Below the pieces are notes generated by a model. It ran no database searches. It was not told the DNA's origin and was given only the letters and a program-made list of their open reading frames with translations. DNA of 64,000 bases, taken from assembly GCF_040869045.1 (NCBI RefSeq), contig NC_090319.1, positions 390,553,601-390,617,600 of the forward strand, read 5' to 3'. Positions 49,313 through 61,300 of this stretch are shown piece after piece; the stretch's first letter is position 1; every line of letters begins with the position of its first letter. The position numbers and the translations under genes are program-made. The DNA comes from Eurosta solidaginis. Lineage: Eukaryota; Arthropoda; Insecta; Diptera; Tephritidae.

Positions 49313-50292
49313 CACCCTTATCGCGAAGTTCACGCGGAAAAGTGTTCGCCTTCACTTCTTTTGTTCGGGTGAACTTTATCCGCCTATCGTCAATTTCGGG
49401 CGAACAAAAGTTCACTTCGAAACAGCTGATGCTCTATTGTGAATTGGCAGTGAACAAAAAATTTGCTTACAATTGTGTAAATTTTGTAACCTAGCATATA
49501 TTTCCTTAAAATACAACAAAAATAGAAATAAAAAATTTATAAAAGAATGTTTAGTATTACACTTAGGTTGGTATTGATTGAGCGCGATTAGAATATAAAT
49601 GTGAAAGCGATTCGGAGGCAATTAAGAGACAGTTCTAACCTTTTGGAGCTAAGTGGTTCACTGTAAGCTAATAATTACTATTTTCAGCACTTTTGAATAA
49701 CAAGTTAATTTTTTTTTAATTAGCTTTGTCCAATATTACAGGCTAAACAAACCGGCATTCTAATATTAGCTAGATTCTTACCAATTCCTTGCCACCATTG
49801 AAGCAAAAATTTGGAGTTCCCCCAAATGCAAAATTGAGTACATGTCTTCGTTTTTCGCATAGGGAAAAGGCGTTGGAAAGGACCATGAAGTAGGCCTTAG
49901 CCAATCTTGTTTCATTGAGGTACTCAACTTGGTCTACTGATACGTTGTCATAAAAAATAGAATTTACATACTTAGCAATACAGGAATTTCACTTTTTCCC
50001 ACTCAGCTTCCGATTTTGCATTATTTATTGATTTATTTCTAATAATAAAAGTACATATTATTATAAGAATACCAAATTCCAAAACAAAGAATTACTTACA
50101 TTTTTCTTCGTTCGCCTGTAAAATGTAAGAGAACAAATTTGGGTTTCCGCGCTGTTCATTTCGCCCGAACACAGAGTTGCCGATAAGGTGAAATCTTTTT
50201 CGAACACGAAAAATTTTTTCGCCACCCTCTGCGATAGGGTGAACAAAAACTGTGAATATTTTCGGGTGAAAATAAAACTCGCGATAAGGGTG
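49313..50292 (-). mobile_element. Harbinger-like TIR element with unknown coding remnant
   Basis: Ends CACCCTTATCGCGA and its complement are inverted; AAT lies on both sides (49310-49312, 50293-50295). Inside, the minus strand at about 49945-49780 reads VEYLNETRLAKAYFMVLS, NAFSLCEKRRHVLNFAFGG and FNGGKELV, ending at a GTAAGA splice-donor-like site. I do not recognise this protein; it could be a diverged transposase part or a captured exon. Confidence 0.6.
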
Positions 50293-50299
50293 AATATTT

Positions 50300-51473
50300 A
50301 AATTAAAAGAGAAAAAAAAACAATGAAAAAACAGCAAGGTATACATAAGAGTACAAATGTATGTATGAAATAGATATAATAATCGAAGTCTGAGGAGCGC
50401 ATAATTAAAGAATAAAATAAATTGATAAATAAAAATAAATATGAGACTATAGTTAGAACTGAAAGCAGGAAATAGCAAACAAAGAAAAGAGAATAGTAAT
50501 AGTTTTAGCAGTAGTAGTAACTAGTTGCCCTTGTTTAGTTGATTCCTAGTACTTGATGATATAGAGTTCCATAGACGTATAGTGTTGACAAAGAATAGTC
50601 TAGCTGATGCAAGTGAATTGTAATGGGGTACAATTAGGTCAGTCAAACGTACCGATCTGGTGAAAGCCAACTTTGTATATAGGTAAGTAGGTGTTCTCAA
50701 GAGCATAAGCTTAAATAAAAATATACAGTTTCTAGACTTAAGGTAGTTTAAGATGTCACACCCTAAAAGACTATGACTCCATGGAGAAATATGGGCAAAC
50801 CTTGGTAGGCCATAAACATACCGAGTGACGTTATTCATCAAGACCTGGACTTTGTGCGCGGAGTGACTATCCAGCTTACTATATACCAGCTCAGAATAAG
50901 TAATTAATGGGAGTATCAGCTGTAGAGCAAGTTGACGCCTAGTGCCAGTAGGGGTGTAAGGACTAGACTGTCGCAGATTGCGCAAGGTTAAATATACTTT
51001 GCTTATTACCGAGCTAATATGATCGCTACACGAGAGCTAAGAATTAACAATATATCCTAGACTTTTTATCTTATGAATAACTTTAAGGTTTACATTATTT
51101 ATATGTACCGGTGGTACCATATTAATAGAATTAAGACCTCTATTGAAAATAGGTAGAATGTAGGATTTACTACAGTTAAGTAACAGCCCATTGTCCGTGG
51201 CCGAACTAGATATGGCTGACAGGTCTTCATTGATATTATAGCAAAGGCGATCAGCTTGCTCCACGGTGTCTGACACATAGAGCTGAATGTCTTCCGCATA
51301 AGCATGAAGTCTCGCGTGTTTGCACAATACAAAGATGTTATTAATGAATAAGTTGAACAGTAGGGGCCGAGAATGGATCCTTGTGGTACTCCAGCAGAGA
51401 GCGCTTGTAGTTGTGACACATCTACTCCAATTCGAACCCGCTGAAATCTGCACGATAAATAGCTACTCATCAT
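50300..51473 (-). pseudogene. CR1-like LINE reverse transcriptase, 3' half
   Basis: The minus strand gives SAGVPQGSILGP (RT block) in frame 51473-51099, then HAYAEDIQLYV in frame 51453-51037, where the usual ADD catalytic box is AED. Frame 50985-50521 has LALQLILPLITYSELVYSK, KVQVLMNNVTRYVYGL and LWNSISSSTRNQ. Two frameshifts separate the frames and the ORF's N terminus is missing. A 3' UTR-like stretch with TACTACTGC words follows to about 50300. Confidence 0.7.
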
Positions 51474-51479
51474 CGAATG

Positions 51480-52125
51480 CTTTGGAAAAAATATGTATAT
51501 ATTCTGATTTAATAGTTTACTCCAAGTACGATCATTTTTTTAGTTTTTTAATTTAATTTTTTGTCATTTCGATTCCCGCACTATCCGCCATTTTATTCTC
51601 AACCACATGAATAGCGTCCTTTTATAGCACGCGGTTGAGTTGTGGGGAAAAACGAACTTGACGCGACAAGGTAAAAAACGAAGTGAAAATAAACTTTTAA
51701 AAATAAAAGTCCGAGTTTAACTATTTCTATCGGACTCAGGTAATAAAAATCCGAAAATAATTTTTATCTTGATCCAAATATATTAAAAGTCCAAAATTAA
51801 TAGTTTTGCAAGGAATTACATTATAAAAGGAATAACAGTTTCCGCCCTTGGTTTTAAATATATTTTTGCAGCTTTCGTTGTAGGTTTCCCGGGAATTCTT
51901 TACTTTTAGCTCACAACAGCTAAAACTCGTCCAAAAATATCCGAGAAATTTAGACAAATCATTACAGATTTAGAAATAGCGAGGAGTAAGAGTGCAGAAA
52001 AACAGCTGCAGTACCTTATATTGATGTAATGGATGTGTATAAGTGGTAGTTCTTAAACAGTATTTTCATATTTTAAGGTATTTCACTAATTTTAGTTCTT
52101 CTTTAAGCGACTAGTAATTTTTGGA
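51480..52125. other. Nothing recognised
   Basis: AT-rich sequence with repeated words AAAGTCCGA / AAAATCCGA; no coding or inverted termini found. Confidence 0.35.
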
Positions 52126-52127
52126 GG

Positions 52128-52255
52128 GGGTTTCCGACATTAAAGGTCCTTTGCAAGGTATTGGCGATACGTTCTGGAAAATAGCACATTAAGCAACTAA
52201 CCCGACCATCCCAAGACCAATTGATACGAATACGTAGAACCTCCATGATCATCCG
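52128..52255 (+). repeat. Dispersed repeat R5, decayed scrap
   Basis: GGTCCTTTGCAAGGTATTGG, ATACGTTCTGG and AACCCGACCATCCC keep the R5 order. A reversed scrap is at 52985-53090. Confidence 0.5.
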
Positions 52256-52984
52256 ACCCCCTAATTCCGTGAAAAAGACTTATCCGTCTCTCCCACGTCT
52301 ACCTCTAAATTTTTTTTTAGCAACTTTGACACCCATTTGGGCAGGGAAAGTATATCCACTTCACCACATTTCGAGATGTCGTCATCTTAGGTACCAAGTT
52401 CTAGCAAAAAGAGACCCACCAAAACTACGTTAACCACAGAACAAAAAATCAAAATGGGCTCATCGTAATCGACGGCAGGCATATCAGCAGAGCGGACGTG
52501 CGCATTCTTGTGGGTCCAATAATCGACAATGACCTCGTTCTCCACTTGGATCTCACACCCACTCTGGCAAAAGGAATTTTCGACCTCATCGTGTACTCAT
52601 GTAGTGGTAGCACAATTCTCACTCATTGCGATTTGTAACTGATTTTGCCCTGTTTTTATATTTATCTCCTTTGAGCTTTTCATTCGCGTCAGTCATCGAA
52701 ATGAATGAATGAGCGGCTTTCTTTGTGACCTGACCGCTAATTTTGCATTATTTATTATATATTAATTCTGACGGATTAAAGAAATCAACAGAAATGCGTT
52801 CAGGAGTTGGCATATGTCATAGAACGAACTCCGTTTGAAGAACTTTTAGTAGTGAGCTCTGGTGGTAGTCCCTCCAAGCAAGCACCCATATTATTATGGT
52901 TCCGAAAAGATGGCAAAATGAACATGAAAAGGTTCGAATTTATTTTCAAACCGATCATGTACCTTTAATGGCGCTTTTTACCAA

Positions 52985-53090
52985 AACGTATCGGATCTAC
53001 ATATACCGACAAAGGACCATCAACATCAATAACACTCCGTAAAACCTGCGGGAAATACCTTTATCGCTACAACAACACCAACAGCCGCTA
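52985..53090 (-). repeat. Dispersed repeat R5, reversed scrap
   Basis: CGACAAAGGACCATCAACAT, ATAACACTCCG and TTTATCGCTACAACAACACC are R5 in reverse, ending with the complement of its GTTGTTG start. Confidence 0.6.
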
Positions 53091-53099
53091 GTATAATCG

Positions 53100-54670
53100 C
53101 ACGATTTTTTGCTCCAAACTTCATCCTAACATATATTTGGATAAATTCTTCTTATCTCAGAGGGAACCTCGTTGGGCCGTTGAAAAGGGGGCGTCGTATC
53201 CGAAAATTTGCAATAAAAGCTAATTTTTCTTTTATTTTTAACAATAAAATGGAACTATAATTCAACAGGTGTCAAAATTTTAATACATGGAGGTGCGTAG
53301 CAAAATAATTGACCTTATGACTTTCCTGGTTGTTTGGTTGGTGGCTATGCTGTCCGGTCGGAGAGACCTCGCCCGCTCTATCGTCATTTTCATGCACATT
53401 GTGTTCCCATGGAACCAATTACGTAATATACGCTGTGATTATTTTACTCAAACCATTTGGTTAAATCAAAATATCTCCTGATGTCTTTAATGGAGCATTT
53501 GATACAGCCATTAAATCGGGTAGCACAAAAAAGATTTTAGTTCGATACCTAATGTTCTCAAGTGTTGTCACATTCTATCCCAATGCAGGCCAAACGACCA
53601 ATATTCTGTTCTTGGGGATGTTATCCTGAATATCTCTTTTCTAGTCATATTTCATAGAAACTCTGTTCTTTTCTGATTGTCATCAGGCCAAGTTTGCTTG
53701 GTGATTTTGCAGGTGTCCGTTGTTTTTTTGAAGTTGGAGGATATGTCACTCTGTATTGATGAAAATAGCCGATTGACCGTTACTGCCTCAGAGGTGTCTC
53801 GCGATACACCAGTGTACTATCGCTTGGCTGTCCGAGTATCAGAGAACAGCAAAAATCGAACAACAACGTTCGATTACATTCGGCAACATGATCGTGTGAA
53901 ATGATCCAACTTGCTTAAACGAACATAATCGACATTGATTTAAAATCAACCAACTTATTGCATGCGTGAATATAATTAATTCAGGCGTTTGCTCGTTTGC
54001 CTCAACAGCGATTACATTCATCGGAATGAAAAGGCAAATATGAAAACTCCCTGCATCCGAATTTTGCATGATTCTTCTGCCCTTACGTAACGGCGACAAG
54101 CTACTTATAAACATACATATAAACATTGCTTACGATTCTGTTTGTTTGCCGAACTAAACGATACTAATTCTCGTGCTTTGATTTTATTCTCCGCTTGCCT
54201 TCGTTTGATCAATACAATCGTACGCAAACCCTGTTCGGTCATTCGATCGCAATCATGCTAACGGAGTCTAGTAAAGACAGATGCTGAGTTTATTCAATTA
54301 TGAAGAATTTATTGGCATGATTGAATGTGAATGCAAGTTTTAGTGTTTGATTAAATCAAGAAAATTGTGATTTTTGCAGTTCTCTGCCGATTATAGGCAT
54401 ATCTCACCGCCGCTTACATGATTCTCTAATAGGAAACTACAGGCCCTCTATACCTCTTAGCTCTGCTTTATTTGTATTAATCTCGTTTATTGTGGCGGGT
54501 TCCAAGCCCAGGACGGCGATTATGGCTACATTACACCTTTGTATAATGACCCCATGGTCTATAAGTCAGCCGCCATGATGATCATTTCCAGTGAATGGCT
54601 ATCAGAAGCTTTTCTAGCTTGTGAAGAGGGTGGTGTAACCTAGAAGGTTTAATTTGGTTATATAAAATCG
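53100..54670. other. Nothing recognised
   Basis: Small frames such as 53677-53904 (+) have no recognisable domain. No clear repeat borders were found. Confidence 0.35.
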
Positions 54671-54671
54671 T

Positions 54672-54800
54672 TTCCGAGATGGTCGTGCTAGAACCTTAAA
54701 GGAAAGAACCGAATCTATATCCGGCAAAGGACTTTCAACACCCAACATTCCCCCAAAGCATCTGGTGAGTGTCTATGTCGTTAAAGCAACAACGTGCACT
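54672..54800 (-). repeat. Dispersed repeat R5, reversed scrap
   Basis: CCGAGATGGTCGTGCTAG, ATATCCGGCAAAGGAC and GTTAAAGCAACAAC follow the R5 order in reverse. Confidence 0.5.
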
Positions 54801-56206
54801 ATATAATGAAGACGTTATGCTCATTAGAACATACACATGACGATTTCCCGAACGGGCATCTGAGGTTTAATCAAACATCTCAGGTTTAAGGGATCAAGAC
54901 TAAAGCCAGAACCTCAATTAATATTCCACCAAATTTGTATACCTGCTGCCTTGTCCGTCCTACTGTTGTGTGCTGAATATCTTTACCCATCATGTAATAT
55001 ATTAAAAACTACCTTAGTTAATATTCCAGAAGAGGAGTAGGTTGAACTGGCCGGTCCATGAGGACCTCACATACACTTAATAAGTCCGTAGTGTTAAAAG
55101 AGGAGTCAACTCTTAATACACGTCCAAAAATGTGGAGAAAGAAGCGTTCAAGAGATACGTTTTGACCTCGGTACCAATAATCTGAGCAATGACCCCGTGC
55201 CGCTCCAAAACCGGGGGCCTCTTTTTCGCAGAACACTTTTATGCATAAAATTGTAATCGTTTTTTTTTTTTGCAAATATCATTCGGCATCAGTGAAATCA
55301 TTCAGGTTATTGATACCGAAGTAAAAACATGTCTTTTGACACCTCTGCTGGCATTTTTTGTCGTTTATTAGCTTCGACCCCTAGAATATTACCAGCAAAA
55401 TTGATGCGTTCAAAGGAAATTTATAAGCTGCAAACGTTTCAAAATTTAAAAAGCAATCCTCATTTCATAACTTATGATTAAATTGCGCAAAAATCAATCT
55501 AAGTACCATTTCAAAAGGGGCCCTATTTTATGCCCCCATTCTCTTGTACTTCCAAAATACAACCTGGAACTCACTGGATCTAAGGGCGTTCGATGTGACA
55601 GCTGTGAAATCTTCCGCCACCTTCTATCATTACATTATGAACTATCTATGTGCAAATTTTAATTTAAATCGGTTTAGCCGTTACCGAGATCGTACCGGAT
55701 ATACAAACAAATTTTATCCGTTTAAGCCCGGTTTTTCAGTACAAAGCGAATAATGCTATTACATACATAAATTGACAAATATGATAGTTCCCAACCTATG
55801 GTTCTTTGACTGGACTCAAGTGTAAGATTCCAATGGTACAGTATTTTCACGAAAATAAAATAAAATATACATATATAATTTATTTTTGATAAATTACGCT
55901 TCATTGGTAAGTAGCAGTACAACCAGGGCCCGAATCGCCACATACGTGATCGTATAACTCGTCACGTAAAAACTTATTTTTTGGATTATGACATACGTGA
56001 TCGTACGATCCGCCACGTAAAATGTCACTTTTTGGGATTACTACATACGTGAACGTACTTTGTGGATCGTAAATCGGTATCGCGACAACCGTGAACGAGA
56101 GACAATTGCACTCGATCGTTCGTATTGTTATTCGATTACAAACCGGCAACCGAAAGCGAGTACAAATATATAAATATACAAAAATTTAATACAAATATAA
56201 GAGAAA

Positions 56207-57117
56207 ATGTAAGTTATTTCTCAAAATATGTGTTTATATTTTTGTTGGACTATATTTTATTATTTAAGGACGAATTTTAACAAGCTAAACCCAAACCAAA
56301 AGGAGTGCATGGCGCAATTTATGGCGGAACACCCGAACTTGGCGAAAAACAAATTTCCCAATTCCGCACAAGGTAGAGCAACGTCCAACAGACTGTGGGA
56401 GGAGCTTTCCAAGCGTTTAAATGCTGACGGGCCACCAGTAAAAGACGCCAAAATGTGGAGGAAGGTATATATATATATATATAAAGTGCAACCAAGATAC
56501 TTACAAATGTTTGCTCGTAGGTTTTCGCAGATCAAAAATATCAGGCGAAGAAGAAGCTTTCCCACAACAAATTGTCCAAAAGACAAACTGGAGGAGGTCC
56601 TTATAATGAAATTCCCATCAGTGCAACTGAGGAATTGATTATAGAGGCAGCCGGACTTGAGGTCGCAGTGGACGGGAATAGTACCGTTCGCACTTTTGGC
56701 AATTCACCCGCTCATAGAAGCAGCACCGAAAATAGTGATAGTGAGAGCAACAGTGATAGTGGAACAAGCAGCGCATCAGCCAGCGCTTTACCTGGTCCAT
56801 CTAGGTCGGTTACTACCCTTACACCGCGTGTAACCTCTCGGTGCAATACTCCACGGCGAGTAAGTAAGAGTGCCGAAAAATTGTCCCTGCTCCAACAAAA
56901 TTTGAGTAGAGTGTCTGATTTTCAGCGCGATTTGGGGGAGAAGATTGACCGATTGGTGCAGGTGCAGGATAGGTTGTTGCAAGTGCATGAAAGGATGCTG
57001 ACCATTAAGGAGGAGAAGCATAAACTGCATCAAGAATCACATGCACTTGATTTACAAATCAAAAATTTAGAATTAGAGTCTCTAGCAATAAGTGTAAATA
57101 GAAAAAGAAGAAATTAA
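56207..57117 (+). CDS. Harbinger Myb/SANT-like DNA-binding protein
   Basis: Proposed exons are 56207-56208 (AT), 56269-56464 and 56521-57117, giving 264 codons plus stop. The ATG is split by the first intron (AT|GTAAGT..TTTAAG|G); unspliced, it would read ATG TAA. Exon 2 has LNPNQKECMAQFMAEHP and RLWEELSKRLNADGPP..MWRK, a zeste-type Myb/SANT fold with conserved Trp residues. Exon 3 continues VFADQKYQAKKKLS, then a Ser-rich acidic linker and a coiled coil (IDRLVQVQDRLLQVHERML). In this superfamily the partner binds transposon ends and brings the transposase to the nucleus. All parts are open. Confidence 0.8.
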
Positions 57118-57439
57118 AATTTTATGTTAGCTTTAACAAGTTTGTATCTGAATTTTTTTAATTTTTTGATTTTAAGCAATTAAACGAATAGTCATTTCAT
57201 TTATTTTATTTCTAATTTTAACATACATACTTAGCACTTAGTAAAAACAAAGTTTGTACCTGAATTTTTTTAATTTTTGTGATTTTAGCAATTAAGCGAA
57301 TAGTGATTTCATTTATCTCTAATTTTAACATACATACTTAGCACTTAGTAGAAACAATTAAATGAATTCATTTGCTTTTACAAATCGTTTTTTCTTAATT
57401 TTTACGTGGAATTAATTAGAGAGTGTTTTATTTGGTCTC

Positions 57440-58642
57440 TTATTGTTTGACCAATTGTGGTAAGATGGTTGGCTTCGCCTGGGTCAACATCGCTGATTTG
57501 GTCTGATTCATATCTTCGTACGTTGTAATCAATTTTGAACTGTATGCAGTATGTAAAGCTGCGCACACATTGGCAAATCGTGCCACTTTTGTAGGATGGT
57601 ATCTACCCCTATTGCCATACCCTAATATTCTCCAACGTCCTTTAAAAATACCAATGGTACGTTCGATGATACATCTTGCTTTTGAGTGTACATCATTAAA
57701 TGCGGATTCACTGGAGCCATCGGCGGGGTTTCGGTAAGGCGTTATGCACCACGGCTCTAGTGGATAGCCAGAATCACCTGTTGAAATGAAAATTGTCATT
57801 ACAATAGTAATATTAACCAAAAAGCAAACACTGTCGTACCTAAAAGCCACGCATTGCTCCGCCTATTAATTTCAAACCTCTCTTGCAATACTCGTCGTTG
57901 ATCTGAATGCCTCCAAACGAAGGAATCATGAGCCGCACCACCGTACTGACAGTTGATTGCCAAAATTTTATAGGTGTGATCGCACATCTGCCAAAATATT
58001 TATATAGTTAGTACAAAGAATAAAGAAAATGAGCAACAACTCACTATCATTGCGTTGATACTATGGTATCCTTTCCTATTAAAGTACATATGCTCATCCA
58101 CAGATGGTCTTTGCAAGCCGATGTGTGTGCCATCAATGCAACCGATGACTGTAAAAGTAGATATTCAATTAAAAAACTTATTTAATAAATGTAATTGAAC
58201 GTTTGCCTACCTCCAGGTATTTTGTATTTATCCATAAACCATTGCTTGCATTCCGAAGTTTCGTTTAAATGAAATTGTATATTTTGTGGACACAACTTGT
58301 TCTCCATTTCGAGAATAACGTGGGATGTTATCTTTGACACAGTGCTCTGGCACATTCCAACCAAATAATCACTGCCGACACAATGCTGATACCCGCCACT
58401 TCCTAGAAGAGAAAGTGTGGCAGCTAGTTGTAGAACTGGAAAGCCTCTTTAGATAATCTAAATCGTTTCAAGAATCTGCAGAACACACATTTTTGTATAC
58501 TTGTAAAACTTTATTTGCCACATACTTACGCAGTTTGTGGTAAAGCTAAAGGATCACTTTTATCTCTAAGTAGCCTCCGTGCTACTGTTTCATCTTCCTC
58601 ACTATCGCTTGAACTTATATAGAAAAGTAAGTGCACATCCAT
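57440..58642 (-). pseudogene. Harbinger DDE transposase (HARBI1-like), one frameshift
   Basis: Five minus exons: 58642-58530 (acidic N terminus), 58475-58211, 58148-58045, 57987-57840 and 57777-57440. All borders are GT..AG with matching phases. Visible are FRLSKEAF, VGMCQSTVSKI (helix-turn-helix), then VIGCIDGTHIGLQRP (first D), GGAAHDSFVW, GDSGYPLEPW (second D) and CIIERTIGIFKGRWRIL (E): the DDE triad is present. Total length is 968 bp, one base short of a whole number of codons. The shift lies at about 58436-58446, between the FRLSKEAF and AATLSLLG blocks. The rest is intact. Confidence 0.85.
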
Positions 58643-59330
58643 TTTGAAATTTCGTTTGTTTATTAAAATTTTTAAATATTTTGACATTTCCACATCTATT
58701 GTGACATAAAAATAAAATCCACAGTGATGTGGACCTTAAAATCTATTGTGAACTAAGAATGAATTACGATACGATAGCTTTCGTATGTGGTAATGCCAAT
58801 CGACCCATACGTCTGACGTATCACGTAATTGTCTTTCGTATAGTTTTCGATCCGTGATCGTATGTGGCGATTCGGGCCCAGGTGTTTGTTTCGCACAATA
58901 AACAGCTGTTGGTTTTGGTGGTACTACCTTGAGGATTTTTTTCAACTCCTCCAGTGTAGGATATCAACTGGAGAAATTGTGAAATATTCATTTAAGAACT
59001 GTACATTTCTCAAAATCTATCGAAAGTTGGATAATAATTGGAAAATATAAATGACGTTGGAGATCAACTCGACAACTCTTAATTTTACCAAATTTTTCAA
59101 AGGTTGGTGCTGATTGGAGAATAAAGTTGGATATAAACTCGAGAACTATCTGGTTTAAAAATAATTAAATAATGATGTTGGATATCACCTGCGGAACTTT
59201 CGCTGAAGAAATTTGTTTACCATGTTTATTGGGTAAACAAAATCCAGCTGTTGCCGTATCTTCAAATTATCTAGATAATAAAAAAAACCAATGTTGCCGC
59301 CCAAAAAACCAACCCAAAAGGCGGCCTTAA

Positions 59331-59554
59331 GCTGGAGACATTGGTGCTTTATCGGTAACCGTATCGGTAACCTTTTAACAGCTGATTCGACCAACCTTAT
59401 GAGAATCAATGCAATCGATTATTGGTGCCGGTAAGGTCGTAACCGTATCGTAGCCAACCAATTGGGGTTTGGTTTACCGTCGTAACGATAAACAGCTGAT
59501 TACGTTAGGGATACGGATACAGCGATACGACATACGGCACCAATGACTCCAGCT
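59331..59554. mobile_element. TTA/TTAA-flanked MITE (family M2), copy 2
   Basis: Ends AGCTGGAGACATTGGTGC / GCACCAATGACTCCAGCT are inverted. They are flanked by TTA (or TTAA). The related R6 copy at 12370-12382 keeps the uninserted site. Copy 1 is 24713-24937. Confidence 0.8.
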
Positions 59555-59644
59555 TTAAACTGTGACTGAAAAATTGGTGAGTATTTTGTCTGTGCTCCAA
59601 AATTAACCTCAATTCATACAAAAAATATGGTCCAATTAACATTG

Positions 59645-59873
59645 CAATGTCCTAGGAGTGGACCATATAATCCAGCTCCGCATTACATCAGAGTAATCCA
59701 TGGAGTACCCACAGTCCAATAAACATCGTATAGTGATTACAATCGTTAAAAGCGAGCAATGATCGGCTTACAATATCTTCGTGTAGAAACATGAGTTGGT
59801 CCATTGCTGCATTGCAGTGGAGTATAATGGTATGTACTCCAGTAGACCACATGATCCAACGTTTTTTGCAGGG
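59645..59873 (-). mobile_element. MITE family M3, copy 1 (inverted)
   Basis: Complement of 60361-60606: GTGGACCATATAATCCAGC, GAGTAATCCATGGAGTACCC, ending AACGTTTTTTGCAGGG. Confidence 0.75.
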
Positions 59874-60360
59874 TTGAAATAATTTAACTAGAGCAAATTT
59901 ATTTCCATTTCATTCATTTTACATTTGAAAATCAAAGCATTTTCAATTAGTAAAATTTATTTTAAAAAAAGATGCAAAGACATCTATTTCCGCCATTTTC
60001 ATGTCATTGAGTGAATATAATGTCGTATATCATAATATTTAAGAAAATTAGAATTTTGCATTACAACAGTTTACAATTAAAGGGACATATATTTTTCTTT
60101 TTATTGCACTTTTGTTTCATATATTCTGTATACTAAATTAAATTGTAAATTTGAGTAAATTAACTTTCTATGTTAAGGGATCCAAACCGATTAATAAAAC
60201 ACGCTTTTATTTTTTCACCGAATCGAATGATAATGGCGAACCGAAAGTTCGCCTTCTCATTCTTCTTTGTTTCTATTATTTCTTATTCGTACATAGTTGC
60301 ATTTTCCTTATATTTAAACATAGATCAGAGTTGTATTCTGCTTTTCTTAATCTGTACATA

Positions 60361-60606
60361 CCCTGCAAAAATCGTTGGATCATGTGGTCCACTGGAGTAC
60401 TTACCATTATACTCCACTGTAATGTAGCAATGGACCAACTCATGTCTCTACACGATCATATTGTAAGCCGATCATTGCTCGTTTTTAACGATTGTAATCA
60501 CTACACGGTTGTAATCACTACACGGTGCTTATTGGACTGTGGGTACTCCATGGATTACTCTGATGTAATGCGGAGCTGGAGTATATGGTCCAGTCCTAGG
60601 ACATGG
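60361..60606 (+). mobile_element. MITE family M3, copy 2
   Basis: It starts CCCTGCAAAAATCGTTGG and ends CCTAGGACATGG. Copy 3 begins four bases later in the same orientation. Confidence 0.75.
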
Positions 60607-60609
60607 CAA

Positions 60610-60710
60610 CCCTGCAAAAATCGTTGGATCATGTGGTCCAATGGAGTACTTACCATTATACTCCACTGTAATGCAGCAATGGACCAACTCATGTTTCTAC
60701 ACGATCATAT
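60610..60710 (+). mobile_element. MITE family M3, copy 3, cut by LTR
   Basis: It repeats the first 100 bp of copy 2 and stops exactly where an LTR-A copy starts (60711). Confidence 0.75.
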
Positions 60711-61300
60711 TGTAACGGATATTAGCATCACTAAGCTATACCATCACTAAGGCGATGCTAAGGCCATGCTAAGCGGTATTTACGTCAATAATCAAATCAT
60801 GTATACACATATATAAGGCAGCCGAGAGGTGTCACACACAGACGCATTTACTTATACGCCTATGTGTGTGCGAGAGACTGTAAACTACAAACTCACATAC
60901 ATATGAGAGACGCTGAAAAGTAGACAATTGTAAACAAGTAGAAACAATATGAGAACTATAAACACACGAAATAGTTGGTAAGTTCTGGAAATAGAAGAGC
61001 CTAGATGTATGCAGCGTAAACTATAAAAGCGGCGCAAGCGAGTAAAAAGTAATTCAGTTTGATTTGAGTTGTCAAGCAGTTACGACTAGGACGATATCTA
61101 GCGAGCAATAGCAGTATTATTTTAAAAGTCAATTTAATTTAAGCTATCAGTTTGGTTATTAAGCTATTCGTTGTACAGTTTGAGTGTTATTGTGAAGTAT
61201 TTTAAAAAAGGCCATTTTTCCATTATTCAATATTGGAGTTATTTATTCAACAGTTTAGCGATACGAATCTAGCAAAAGGGCAAATAAGAGGATTTGCAGC
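60711..61300 (+). mobile_element. LTR-A family LTR, 3'-truncated
   Basis: It runs from TGTAACGGATATTAGC through TATAAAA (61022), TCAGTT (61054) and AATA-rich R/U5 to GGATTTGCA, where a Penelope element takes over. It is longer and diverged compared with 2478-2993. No internal region is seen. Confidence 0.75.
61022..61059 (+). promoter_or_regulatory. LTR-A core promoter with initiator
   Basis: TATAAAA (61022-61028) and an arthropod-type initiator TCAGTT (61054-61059) are spaced about 32 bp apart. Confidence 0.6.

Larger units (their letters stand above)
55927..58878. mobile_element. Near-complete PIF/Harbinger transposon
   Basis: Ends GGCCCGAATCGCCACATACG and its complement are near-perfect inverted repeats. 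CAG flanks both sides (55924-55926, 58879-58881). It has the two genes expected of the superfamily: a Myb/SANT-like protein on + and a DDE transposase on -, converging at about 57120-57440. The transposase has one frameshift. The deleted relative 13881-14666 shares ends and target CAG. Confidence 0.9.
55726..59600 (-). repeat. Dispersed repeat R6, inverted copy (interrupted)
   Basis: The start GCCCGGTTTTTCAGT is the inverted R6 end. 55790-55880 is the complement of sequence near 13040-13120, and 58885-59326 plus 59555-59590 the complement of about 12350-12870. The Harbinger transposon 55927-58878 and MITE 59331-59554 interrupt it. Confidence 0.55.

Noticed and set aside
53677..53904. 75-codon + strand frame
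   Set aside because: No domain, no clear start context and no supporting neighbours.
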